6,053 bases of DNA from an uncultured Opitutia bacterium (GTDB taxonomy: Bacteria; Verrucomicrobiota; Verrucomicrobiia; Opitutales; Opitutaceae): positions 1-6,053 of the forward strand of contig CALFZM010000186.1 in assembly GCA_937952235.1 (NCBI GenBank), in the 5' to 3' direction. This document shows positions 1 through 6,026 of this stretch, piece by piece. Below the pieces are notes generated by a model. That model searched no databases, was not told the origin of the DNA, and saw only the letters and a program-made list of their open reading frames with translations. How positions within the stretch are numbered: position 1 is the stretch's first letter; each line of letters opens with the position of its first letter. Position numbers and translations under genes: made by a program.

Positions 1-2
1 GG

Positions 3-665
3 CGCGACTGCCTGCACGAGATGCAGCAGTGCGGCGCGATGGCGCTGCCGATCGTCAGCCTGATCAGTTTTCTCGTCGGCCTGATCATGGCGTACCAGGC
101 GGCGGTGCAGCTCCGGCAGTTCGGCGCCGACATCTACGTCGCCGACCTGGTGGGGCTGTCGGTGGTGCGCGAGATGGGACCGCTCATGGCGGCCATCATC
201 CTCGCCGGGCGCACGGGCGCGGCCTTCGCGGCGACGCTCGCCAACATGAAGGCCAACGACGAGGTCGACGCCCTCGAGTCGCTGGGCATCTCGCCGGTGC
301 AGTTCCTGGTGCTGCCGCGGTTGATCGCCCTCGCGATCATGATGCCGCTGCTCGCGCTCTATTCCAACGCCGTGGGCATCCTTGGCGGCATGGCGGTGTC
401 CGCCGGCATCCTGGAGATCCCGCCCAGCGCGTACTGGGTCGAGACGCTGAGCATCGTCGACCTCTCCGACGTGAACTCCGGCCTGCTCAAGGCGGTCGCG
501 TTCGGCATCCTGATCGGGCTCTCCGGCTGCCTGCGCGGGCTGCAGGCCGATCGCAGCGCGGCGGGCGTCGGGCAGGCCGCCACGTCGGCGGTCGTCACCG
601 GCATCCTGCTCATCATCGTGGCCGACGCGCTGTTCGCCGTCGTCTTCAACATCCTCGGCTGGTGA
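3..665 (+). CDS. mlaE: MlaE-family ABC transporter permease, 5'-truncated by window edge
   Basis: Inner-membrane permease of an MCE/Mla-type lipid ABC transporter, thought to move phospholipid between the inner membrane and a periplasmic MCE protein. The frame is open to the left edge, so the first ATG at 21 is probably internal: residues RDCLHE precede it in frame and the protein continues upstream. About 220 residues are visible. They show a first hydrophobic segment (ALPIVSLISFLVGLIMAYQ), then the family's most conserved stretch (VVREMGPLMAAIILAGRTG, followed by MKANDEVDALESLGISP), which contains the cytoplasmic helix that contacts the ATPase. Further membrane segments follow around LIALAIMMPLLALY, AFGILIGLSGC and GILLIIVADALFAVVF. 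The AGVG.AATSAVV motif near the C-terminus is also typical. The style resembles permeases with an N-terminal STAS domain, but that part lies outside the window. The stop is 10 nt before mlaF, so the two are almost certainly cotranscribed. Confidence 0.93.
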   Translation, partial: RDCLHEMQQCGAMALPIVSLISFLVGLIMAYQAAVQLRQFGADIYVADLVGLSVVREMGPLMAAIILAGRTGAAFAATLANMKANDEVDALESLGISPVQFLVLPRLIALAIMMPLLALYSNAVGILGGMAVSAGILEIPPSAYWVETLSIVDLSDVNSGLLKAVAFGILIGLSGCLRGLQADRSAAGVGQAATSAVVTGILLIIVADALFAVVFNILGW

Positions 666-675
666 CGCCGCGACC

Positions 676-1509
676 ATGAGTGAAACCCTGTATCCCGTGC
701 CCGGCAGCGCCCCGGGCTTCGGCCCGGGCGGCGCCGGGCTCCGGCCCGGCGAGACGCCCGCGATCGAGGTCGAGCACCTGCAGGCGGGCTACGGCGAGAC
801 GATCGTGCTGCGCGACGTTTCCTTCTCCGTCGCGCGCGGCGAGATCTTCTTCATCATCGGCGGCTCCGGCTGCGGCAAGAGCACGCTGCTGCGGCACCTC
901 GTGGGCCTCAACACCCCGATGCAGGGCGCGGTGAAGTTCCTCGGCCGGCCATTCTCGCAGGGCGACGCCGCCGGCCGGCGGGCGCTGCTGAAGACCTTCG
1001 GCATGCTCTTCCAGAGCGGCGCGCTCTGGAGCTCGCTCACGCTGCGGGAAAATGTCGCGCTGCCCCTCGAGGAGTACACCGACCTTTCGCGGCGCGAGAT
1101 CAACGAGATCGCGACGCTCAAGCTCGGCCAGGTCGGCCTGGCGGGTTTCGAGGATTACTTTCCGGCCGAGATCAGCGGCGGCATGAAGAAGCGCGCCGGC
1201 CTCGCCCGGGCCCTCGCGCTGGATCCGGAGATCGTGTTCTTCGACGAGCCGTCCGCGGGGCTGGATCCGGTGACGTCGCGAAAGCTCGACGAGCTCATCC
1301 TCCAGATCCGCGACAGCTTCGGCACGACCATCGTCGTCGTCTCGCACGAGCTGGCGTCGATCTTCGCCCTGGCCGACCGCGTGATCATGCTCGACCGCGA
1401 CGAGCAGGGCATCATCGCCGCGGGCCGGCCCGGCGACCTCGCGCGGAACAGCCCCGATCCCCGCGTGGTCGATTTCCTGCTCCGGGGCGAGCCCCGGGAA
1501 AAGCCATGA
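676..1509 (+). CDS. mlaF: MlaF-like ABC transporter ATP-binding protein
   Basis: Cytoplasmic ATPase that would drive the MlaE-like permease encoded just upstream. The 277-residue protein has all nucleotide-binding motifs: Walker A GGSGCGKST (62-70), Q-loop Gln113 in LFQSGAL, signature ISGGMKKR (166-173), Walker B IVFFDEPSAGLDP (186-198) and H-loop His224. The GGMKKRAGLARALALDPE wording is characteristic of the MlaF subfamily rather than of amino-acid or metal importers. The N-terminus carries about 25 residues rich in Pro and Gly before the conserved IEVEHL strand. I read this as a non-conserved extension; its DNA forms two strong hairpins (711-750). The ATG at 676 has no convincing Shine-Dalgarno sequence, so translation may be coupled to mlaE, which stops 10 nt earlier. 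The next gene, mlaD, begins 53 nt after the stop. The family assignment is strong; the transported lipid and the direction of transport cannot be read from sequence. Confidence 0.96.
   Translation: MSETLYPVPGSAPGFGPGGAGLRPGETPAIEVEHLQAGYGETIVLRDVSFSVARGEIFFIIGGSGCGKSTLLRHLVGLNTPMQGAVKFLGRPFSQGDAAGRRALLKTFGMLFQSGALWSSLTLRENVALPLEEYTDLSRREINEIATLKLGQVGLAGFEDYFPAEISGGMKKRAGLARALALDPEIVFFDEPSAGLDPVTSRKLDELILQIRDSFGTTIVVVSHELASIFALADRVIMLDRDEQGIIAAGRPGDLARNSPDPRVVDFLLRGEPREKP
711..750 (+). other. Two tandem hairpins with UNCG tetraloops in the 5' end of mlaF
   Basis: Two perfect 7-bp stems stand side by side. The first is CCCGGGC-TTCG-GCCCGGG (711-728) and the second is GCCGGGC-TCCG-GCCCGGC (733-750), separated by 4 nt. 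In RNA both loops are UNCG-class tetraloops (UUCG and UCCG) closed by C-G pairs, an unusually stable type. The first stem can lengthen by four more pairs (707-710 with 731-734) across a 2-nt bulge, in competition with the second stem. They lie 35 nt after the mlaF start codon and encode its Pro/Gly-rich N-terminal extension. The structure is read directly from sequence; any effect on mlaF translation or mRNA stability is inference. Confidence 0.6.
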
Positions 1510-1562
1510 GGATTTTCTGCTCTTGTCCCTCCGGACCGGCCGGCATCTAACCCTCCACGGGA

Positions 1563-2564
1563 ATGAAGACCAAAGTCAGCCCATCGATCGTCGGCGCGTT
1601 CGTCATCGGCGCGATGGTACTGGCCGTGTTCGCGCTGTTCTCATTCGGGGGTGTGAACTTCTTCTCGAAGCCGCAGCGCTTCGTCGTGTTCTTCGACGAA
1701 TCCGTGCACGGCCTCGACCAGGGCTCGCAGGTCAAGCTGCGCGGCGTGCTCGTCGGCCGCGTGATCGACCTCAACATCCGCTACGATGCCGCGCGCAACC
1801 GGTCGGTCATCGCGGTCGTGGGCGAGTTCAGCAAGAACGTCGTCAACGACGAGCGGGGCCTGCCGATCAACGTCTCCGACCGCGCCGAGGTGGAGGGGCT
1901 GGTGAAGCGCGGCCTGCGGGCGCGCCTCGAAGTGCAGTCGTTCGCGACCGGCATGCTCTTCGTGGGGCTCGATTTCCTCGATCCGAAGGAACATCCGGTC
2001 AATCCCGCCGCCACCGACCCGCGCTACGTGGTGATTCCGTTCGTGCCGTCGGCGATCGTCGAATACCAGGCGAGTTTCACCGAGATCCTCTCCAACCTGA
2101 AGAAGATCGATTTCGCGGGCATCTCGAAAGGGTTGACCGCGACCTTGGCCGACATCCGCCGGCAGCTCGATGGGATCGACCTGAAGGGTGTCACCGAGCA
2201 GTGGAAGAAAACCGGTGCGCAGATCGAGTCCTTCACGCAGGGGCCCGAGATCAAGCGCACCTTCGACCACCTCAACGCCGCCATCGCCGACCTGCGGGCG
2301 ACGGTGGCGCGGCTCGATGCGCAGATCGAACCCTCGAGCAAGGACCTGGCGGCGACGCTCGCCGAGGCACGCAAGACGGTGCAGGCGTTTCAGCAGACCG
2401 CGACGACGGCCACGGCCTTCATCGCCGCGCACGCCGGCGTGGGCGACGAGCTCGCCGGCACGCTCGATCACCTCAACGAGGCGGCCGATGCCGTGAAGCG
2501 CCTGGCCGATTTCCTCGAACGCAATCCCAACGCCCTGATCACGGGCCGGAAGCCGCCGCCGTGA
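1563..2564 (+). CDS. mlaD: MlaD/MCE-domain substrate-binding protein
   Basis: Membrane-anchored periplasmic MCE protein of the lipid transporter. In characterised systems such proteins form hexameric rings with a central hydrophobic channel for lipids. The 333-residue protein has a short N-terminal cytoplasmic stretch, one transmembrane helix (about 9-30, IVGAFVIGAMVLAVFALFSF), and an MCE domain (about 38-160) with the typical start FVVFFDESVHGLDQGSQVKLRGV and VGRVIDL. Later family landmarks are GLRARLEVQSFATGMLFVGLDF (117-138) and the IPFVPS edge (158-163). The remaining 170 residues are mostly helical with spaced Leu/Ala and the phrase RLADFLERNPNALITGRK near the end, which is common in MCE proteins of MlaD/PqiB type. 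The start is chosen because the anchor helix begins immediately after it. The leader has no normal Shine-Dalgarno; AACCCTCCA sits 5 nt before the ATG. The stop overlaps the ATG of the following lipoprotein gene by one base (TGATG). Confidence 0.94.
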   Translation: MKTKVSPSIVGAFVIGAMVLAVFALFSFGGVNFFSKPQRFVVFFDESVHGLDQGSQVKLRGVLVGRVIDLNIRYDAARNRSVIAVVGEFSKNVVNDERGLPINVSDRAEVEGLVKRGLRARLEVQSFATGMLFVGLDFLDPKEHPVNPAATDPRYVVIPFVPSAIVEYQASFTEILSNLKKIDFAGISKGLTATLADIRRQLDGIDLKGVTEQWKKTGAQIESFTQGPEIKRTFDHLNAAIADLRATVARLDAQIEPSSKDLAATLAEARKTVQAFQQTATTATAFIAAHAGVGDELAGTLDHLNEAADAVKRLADFLERNPNALITGRKPPP

Positions 2565-3205
2565 TGCCGGGTTCCCTGCTCCCTGTCATGAATGCCTGCC
2601 TGCGCCCGCTTCGTTTTCCCGGCCTGGCCGCCGGTCTCGCGCTGCTGCTGGCGTCGGGCTGCCAGATCGTTCCCGAGCCCAAGGCCGATCCCACGCGCTT
2701 CTACGTGCTCACCGGGCCGGCGGGTGGCGCCGCAGGTGCCGCCGGCGGGCCGGTCGTGCAGGTCCGCGCGATCGAGGTGGCGGATTACCTGAAGGGCCGG
2801 CCGCTGGTCGTGCGGCGCGGCGGGACCGAGATCGAGTTTCGCGAGTTCGCCCGCTGGGGCGAGCCGCTGGAGGCCGGCATCGGCCGCGTGCTGCGCGAGG
2901 AACTGCTCGCCCGTGGCGCCGCGGGCGCCGTGCTGCTCCCGGGCGTGCGCCGGGAAAGCGGCCGCGCCCGGTTCGAGCTGGGATTGCGCGTGCTCGCCGC
3001 GGAAGGCGGCGCCGATGGCGCAGTGCGGTTCCGCGTCATCTGGGAACTGATGGCGACCGGCAGCCAGGCCTTGGTCGCCCGCGGGGACTTCCAGCCCGAT
3101 GACCTCCGCTGGGACGGCAAGGCCGAGGGTTCGCTGGCCGCCGGGCTGAGCGCGGCGGTCGCGGGGCTGGCGGGCGAGGTGGCGGCGGCGCTGCCGAAAG
3201 GTTAG
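2564..3205 (+). CDS. ABC-type transport auxiliary lipoprotein (PqiC-like)
   Basis: Probable outer-membrane lipoprotein partner of the MCE transporter. From the ATG at 2564 the protein is 213 residues. A signal peptide with Arg residues and hydrophobic core GLAAGLALLLA leads to lipobox ASGC, with the lipidated Cys at 33. The next residue is Gln, not Asp, which in proteobacterial sorting rules favours the outer membrane. The mature part opens with PTRFYVLT, has a flexible Gly/Ala patch (54-62), then VQVRAIEVADYLKGRPLVVRRGG and FREFARWGEPLEAGIGRVLREEL, the recognisable core of the PqiC/ABC auxiliary family. I prefer 2564 because it overlaps the mlaD stop by one base, suggesting coupled translation. 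The in-frame ATG at 2588 would give a more typical 25-residue leader up to the Cys and is a fair alternative. The stop TAG (3203-3205) is the outermost part of a palindromic element, so the original C-terminus may have been altered. Confidence 0.88.
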   Translation: MPGSLLPVMNACLRPLRFPGLAAGLALLLASGCQIVPEPKADPTRFYVLTGPAGGAAGAAGGPVVQVRAIEVADYLKGRPLVVRRGGTEIEFREFARWGEPLEAGIGRVLREELLARGAAGAVLLPGVRRESGRARFELGLRVLAAEGGADGAVRFRVIWELMATGSQALVARGDFQPDDLRWDGKAEGSLAAGLSAAVAGLAGEVAAALPKG

Positions 3206-3352
3206 AGCAGATTCGATGATTCCGTAGCCCAAGCCAAAACGCAAAGGCGCGCGAGGGAGAGCAAAGACTCGCGAAGGAAAACTTGGCGAAACTTCGCGTT
3301 CCTGTGCGACTTTGCGCTTGGGTTTGGGCTACAGAATTATTGAACCCCTCTA
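3203..3352. repeat. Imperfect palindromic (MITE/REP-like) element
   Basis: The outer arms 3203-3246 and 3310-3352 are inverted copies of one another, with about 35 of 44 positions matching and one gap. The best part pairs GTAGCCCAA (3224-3232) and ACGCAAAG (3239-3246) with TTGGGCTAC (3324-3332) and CTTTGCGC (3310-3317). The tips are TAGAG (3203-3207) and CTCTA (3348-3352). Inside is a second dyad, CGCGAAG (3270-3276) with CTTCGCG (3292-3298). GC is about 55% over 3241-3360, well below the flanking genes. It lies between convergent genes and includes the stop of the lipoprotein gene. No transposase is present, so it would be a non-autonomous repeat. It could also work as a bidirectional terminator or mRNA 3'-end stabiliser. 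Similar GCAAAG/CGCGAAG palindromes recur in some bacterial genomes, but I cannot confirm copy number from one window. Confidence 0.72.
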
Positions 3353-3475
3353 GGATCCCGCTCGGAGCCAGTTTCATCGACAGCGCTGCCCGGTCGGCGC
3401 CGCGGCCGCGATGACCGCAGCCACGAACGGCCAGGCCTTTCCCAAGACCGCGGTCGCCGGCCGGCGGGGCGGTTT
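3353..3475. other. Convergent intergenic spacer, no gene seen
   Basis: This is the rest of the gap between the palindromic element and the end of dapL. It contains short GC-rich palindromes (CGCGGCCGCG near 3401-3410, ACCGCGGT near 3447-3454, GCCGGCCGGC near 3456-3465) that could form weak hairpins beyond the dapL stop on the minus strand. None is followed by a T-run, so I do not call an intrinsic terminator. A short plus-strand frame starting at 3411 has no recognisable content and runs into the antisense of dapL. Confidence 0.5.
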
Positions 3476-4699
3476 CTACTTCAGCGCGGCGGCGATCCGC
3501 GCGAGCGCGGTCTCGACGTTTTCACGCGAGTTGAACGCGCTGATCCGCACGTGGCCTTCGCCGCACTTGCCGAAGCCGGCGCCGGGCGTGCACACGACCT
3601 GGGCGCGGTTGAGCAGCAGGTCGAAGAACTCCCACGAGTCGCGGCCCGTGTTCACCCAGATGTAGGGCGCGTTGTCACCGCCGATGCAGGCAAACCCGAG
3701 CTTGGTCATCGCGTCGCGGATGAGCTTCGCGTTCGCCAGGTAAAAGTTGATCAGCTCGCTGGTCTGCTGCTTGCCGGCGTCGGTGTAGATCGCGGCCGCG
3801 GCCTTCTGGATCGGGTAGGCCACGCCGTTGAACTTCGTGGTGTGGCGGCGCGTCCAGAGCGCGTGCAGCGGGTGCGCGTTGCCTGCCGCGTCGTAGGCGA
3901 CGAGCGACTTCGGCACCACCGTGTACGCGCAGCGCGTGCCGGTGAAGCCGGCGGTCTTGGAGAAGCTGCGGAACTCGATCGCGACCTCGCGGGCGCCCTC
4001 GATCTCGTAGATCGAGTGGGGGATCTCCGGATTGCGAATGTAGGCCTCGTAGGCGGAGTCGAAGAGGATGACCGCCTTGTGCTGCCTCGCGTAGGTGACC
4101 CAGGCCTGGAGCTGCGCCCTCGTGGCGACGGCGCCGGTGGGGTTGTTCGGGAAGCAGAGGTAGATCAGGTCGGTGGCCACCGACGGCACCGACGGCACAT
4201 AGCCGTTGGCCGGGGTGCTCTCGAGGTAGGTGATGCCCTGGTAACGGCCATCGACGCTGGCGCCGGTGCGGCCCGCCATGACGTTGGTGTCGACGTAGAC
4301 CGGATACACGGGATCGGGGATCGCGAGCCGCACGTCCTGCGCGAAGATTTCCTGGATGTTGCCGCAGTCGCACTTCGAGCCGTCGGAGACGAAGACTTCG
4401 TCGGCCTCGATCTTGCAGCCGCGCGCCGCGTAGTCGTGCTGCGCGATCGCCTCCCGCAGGAACGCGTAACCCTGTTCCGGTCCGTAGCCCTTGAAGGTGG
4501 CGCGCCGGCCCATCTCGTCGGTCGCGGCGTGCAGCGCCTCAAGGCACACGGGCGGCAGCGGTTCCGTGACGTCGCCGATGCCGAGCCGGATCACGGGCTT
4601 CGACGGGTTGGCGGCGACATAGGCGCTGACGCGCTTGGCGATGTCGCTGAAAAGATACGAGGCCTTGAGCTTGGTGTAGTTCTCGTTGATGCGGATCAT
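3476..4699 (-). CDS. dapL: LL-diaminopimelate aminotransferase
   Basis: A PLP-dependent class I/II aminotransferase (EC 2.6.1.83) that converts tetrahydrodipicolinate directly to LL-diaminopimelate with glutamate as amino donor. It bypasses the succinylase or acetylase branch (dapD/C/E) on the way to lysine and peptidoglycan. From the ATG at 4699 the protein is 407 residues, close to the usual 408-411, and begins MIRINENYTKL as family members do. The frame stays open further upstream to 4924, but that part crosses the divergent spacer into panC and has no family homology. Key features are IGDVTEPLPP (41-50), GYGPEQGY (71-78), SDGSKCDCGNIQEIF (105-119), FPNNPTG (183-189), Asp214 and Tyr217 of FDSAYEAY, Schiff-base Lys248 in SFSKTAGFTGTR, and Arg385 in HVRISAF for carboxylate binding. 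Nothing appears missing. DapL is known from plants, cyanobacteria, Chlamydiae and Verrucomicrobia, which supports the suggested host. It is transcribed divergently from panC. Confidence 0.97.
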   Translation of the reverse strand: MIRINENYTKLKASYLFSDIAKRVSAYVAANPSKPVIRLGIGDVTEPLPPVCLEALHAATDEMGRRATFKGYGPEQGYAFLREAIAQHDYAARGCKIEADEVFVSDGSKCDCGNIQEIFAQDVRLAIPDPVYPVYVDTNVMAGRTGASVDGRYQGITYLESTPANGYVPSVPSVATDLIYLCFPNNPTGAVATRAQLQAWVTYARQHKAVILFDSAYEAYIRNPEIPHSIYEIEGAREVAIEFRSFSKTAGFTGTRCAYTVVPKSLVAYDAAGNAHPLHALWTRRHTTKFNGVAYPIQKAAAAIYTDAGKQQTSELINFYLANAKLIRDAMTKLGFACIGGDNAPYIWVNTGRDSWEFFDLLLNRAQVVCTPGAGFGKCGEGHVRISAFNSRENVETALARIAAALK

Positions 4700-4726
4700 G
4701 GCGGCGAAGGTGCGGGACAGGGAACG

Positions 4727-4777
4727 ACGGGCGAAAAACTTGAACAAACGGGGGCGGCCCGGATAGTTCAAGCCCGT
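4727..4777. promoter_or_regulatory. Inverted repeat and possible divergent promoters between dapL and panC
   Basis: The 107-nt gap between the dapL and panC start codons contains a perfect 7-bp inverted repeat, CTTGAAC (4739-4745) and GTTCAAG (4766-4772), with 20 nt between the arms. A second pair outside it, ACGGGC (4727-4732) and GCCCGT (4772-4777), extends the dyad, with a GAAAAA bulge on the left. Because of the symmetry, a TTGAAC hexamer (-35-like) faces inward on both strands. On the plus strand TTGAAC (4740-4745), 16 nt, GATAGT (4762-4767) is a possible sigma70-like promoter for panC. The minus-strand equivalent has a poorer -10. The dyad could be an operator shared by both genes. Promoter and operator roles are inference; only the symmetry is directly seen. 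Confidence 0.35.
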
Positions 4778-4806
4778 CCTTTCCGCGCCCCAACCCTCCA
4801 GGCAGC

Positions 4807-5649
4807 ATGCAAAAATTTGAATCCGTGAGCGAGATGCGGGCGGCCGCCGCGCAGTACCGGCGCGAAGGCAGGTCCATCGCCCTGGTGCCGACCAGCGGCG
4901 CCCTGCACGCGGGGCACGCGGCATTGATCGAACGGGCGGCGCAGCGCGCGGACGTCGTGGTGGTGTCGGTCTTCGTCAACCCGCTGGCGTTCGGCCCCAG
5001 CGACAACCTCGGCCGCTATCCCCGCACGCCCGCGGCCGACGTCCAGTTCTGCTCCGCGCTGCAGGTCGAAGCCGTGTTTCTTCCCGCCGCGGAGGAAATG
5101 TACCCGCGCGGATTCTCGACCTTCGTCACCGAGGAGGCGGTGAGCAAACCCTTGTGCGGCGTGTCGCGTCCGACCCACTTCCGCGGTGTCACCACCGGCA
5201 CCCTCAAGCTGCTGAACATCGTGCGGCCCGACGTGCTCGTCCTCGGCCAGCGCGACGCCCAGCAGGCGGCGGTGGTGCGCAAGATGGTGGAGGACCTGCA
5301 CTGCGGCGTGGAAGTCGTGGTCGCGCCGACCGTGCGCGAGGCCGACGGGCTCGCGGTGTCCGTCCGCAACCGCGACCTCACGACCAATCAGCGCCAGGAG
5401 GCGCAGGCGATCCACGCCGCGCTGCTGCGGGCGAAGGAGATGGTGGCCCAGGGCGTGCGCAGCACCGACCGGATCATCGCCGAGGCGACCCACCTGCTGG
5501 GCGAACGGCGGCGGATCCGCGTGATCTACATCGCGATGGTCGATCCCGCCACGATGGAGCCGATCCGCGAACTCATCCCCGGCGGCACGCTCTTCGCCAT
5601 CGCGGTCTGGGTGGATGAGGTGAGGATGATCGATAATATCGTCCTTTGA
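4807..5649 (+). CDS. panC: Pantothenate synthetase (pantoate--beta-alanine ligase), divergent active site
   Basis: Cytoplasmic enzyme of vitamin B5/CoA synthesis that adenylates pantoate and joins it to beta-alanine (EC 6.3.2.1). The 280-residue length is normal and the fold landmarks are in order: VPTSGALHAGH (28-37) with the HxxH pair His34/His37, VFVNPLAF (55-62), HFRGVTTGTLKLLNIVRPD (124-142), LGQRDAQQ (146-153), READGLAVSVRNRDL (177-191), and the C-terminal domain with IAMVDPATMEPI (242-253) and IDNIVL. Several usually invariant positions differ: the Met of PTMG is Ser30, the Gln of FVNPxQF is Ala61, the Lys of GEKD is Arg149 (GQRD) and the second Ser of SSRN is Val186. His34, His37, Asn58, Asp150, Gln153, Ser185 and Arg187 are kept. 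The fold assignment is secure; full pantothenate synthetase activity is less so. The start follows AACCCTCCA by 6 nt with only a weak AGG as a possible ribosome site. Confidence 0.9.
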   Translation: MQKFESVSEMRAAAAQYRREGRSIALVPTSGALHAGHAALIERAAQRADVVVVSVFVNPLAFGPSDNLGRYPRTPAADVQFCSALQVEAVFLPAAEEMYPRGFSTFVTEEAVSKPLCGVSRPTHFRGVTTGTLKLLNIVRPDVLVLGQRDAQQAAVVRKMVEDLHCGVEVVVAPTVREADGLAVSVRNRDLTTNQRQEAQAIHAALLRAKEMVAQGVRSTDRIIAEATHLLGERRRIRVIYIAMVDPATMEPIRELIPGGTLFAIAVWVDEVRMIDNIVL

Positions 5650-6026
5650 AGGGCGATGGGCGATGGGCGGAGTACGCAGGGGGGTATGCCGAGTGGCAGC
5701 GTGTTCAGGCCGAGCGTGAATCTCAACGCCAGCAGGCACAGCGTATGCAGTCCAGTAGCGCCCGTCCCGTGGCGGAGCGTCCGGTCGCAAAGCGCAGTGA
5801 CAAGCTGAGTTTCAACGAGAAGCGTGAGCTCGAGTCCTTGCCCGATCGCATTGCTGCTCTCGAGGCCGAACAGGTTTCGATCCAGACGCGTCTTGCCGAC
5901 CCGGCGCTTTATCAGAATGCGCCAGCCGAGGTCGCCAGCCTGAGCGCCAGGCTCGATGCGCTCGACGGAGAGATCGAAGCTGCAATGTTGCGTTGGGAGT
6001 CGCTCGAAACGCGTTCTGCAGGCTGA
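5646..6026 (+). pseudogene. uup: C-terminal fragment of a Uup-type ABC-F ATPase
   Basis: The frame gives about 125 residues matching only the tail of Uup/ABC-F proteins. GDGRWAEYAGGYAEWQRV (residues 3-20) is the segment that normally follows the second ATPase domain. After a charged Gln/Arg-rich linker (21-50) comes the C-terminal coiled-coil domain: KLSFNEKRELESLPDRIAAL, then LADPALYQ, and a final RWESLE. Both ATP-binding domains are absent. In this frame a TAA at 5634-5636 lies just upstream and the remaining codons show no homology, so the gene is truncated at its 5' side right where panC ends. TTG at 5646 is the only nearby start and is probably not used. GC over 5701-5880 is 61%, against 74% over 5341-5460 in panC, and the codons are less GC-biased, suggesting another source. 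It is either a remnant of an acquired gene or an assembly chimera. Intact Uup proteins act on ribosomes or DNA-related processes; this piece alone is unlikely to work. Confidence 0.8.

Noticed and set aside
1531..1543. CCGGACCGGCCGG palindrome in the gap between mlaF and mlaD
   Set aside because: Short, overlapping CCGG units are common at this GC; there is no T-run and no promoter-like elements around it.
1523..2563. A long plus-strand open frame running across all of mlaD and continuing into the lipoprotein gene (560 codons in total)
   Set aside because: The part overlapping mlaD is Arg/Pro-rich out-of-frame translation with no domain. Only the section from 2564 onward, which has a lipoprotein signal and PqiC motifs, is real; the open upstream part reflects high GC and few stop codons.
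3395..3475. Possible intrinsic terminator of dapL
   Set aside because: Several short GC palindromes are present, but none has a following T-run on the minus strand, so termination there cannot be supported.
3551..4828. A 425-codon plus-strand frame antisense to dapL
   Set aside because: Low-complexity Val/Arg/Gly/Asp-rich product typical of the antisense of a GC-rich gene; dapL on the other strand has complete catalytic motifs.
4700..4924. Upstream extension of dapL by 75 codons
   Set aside because: It would cross the divergent spacer and overlap panC; the added residues are Arg/Pro-rich, and characterised DapL proteins begin at the MIRINENY-like start.
4768..5790. A 340-codon minus-strand frame covering panC
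   Set aside because: His/Arg/Asp-rich shadow without motifs; panC on the plus strand is complete and recognisable.
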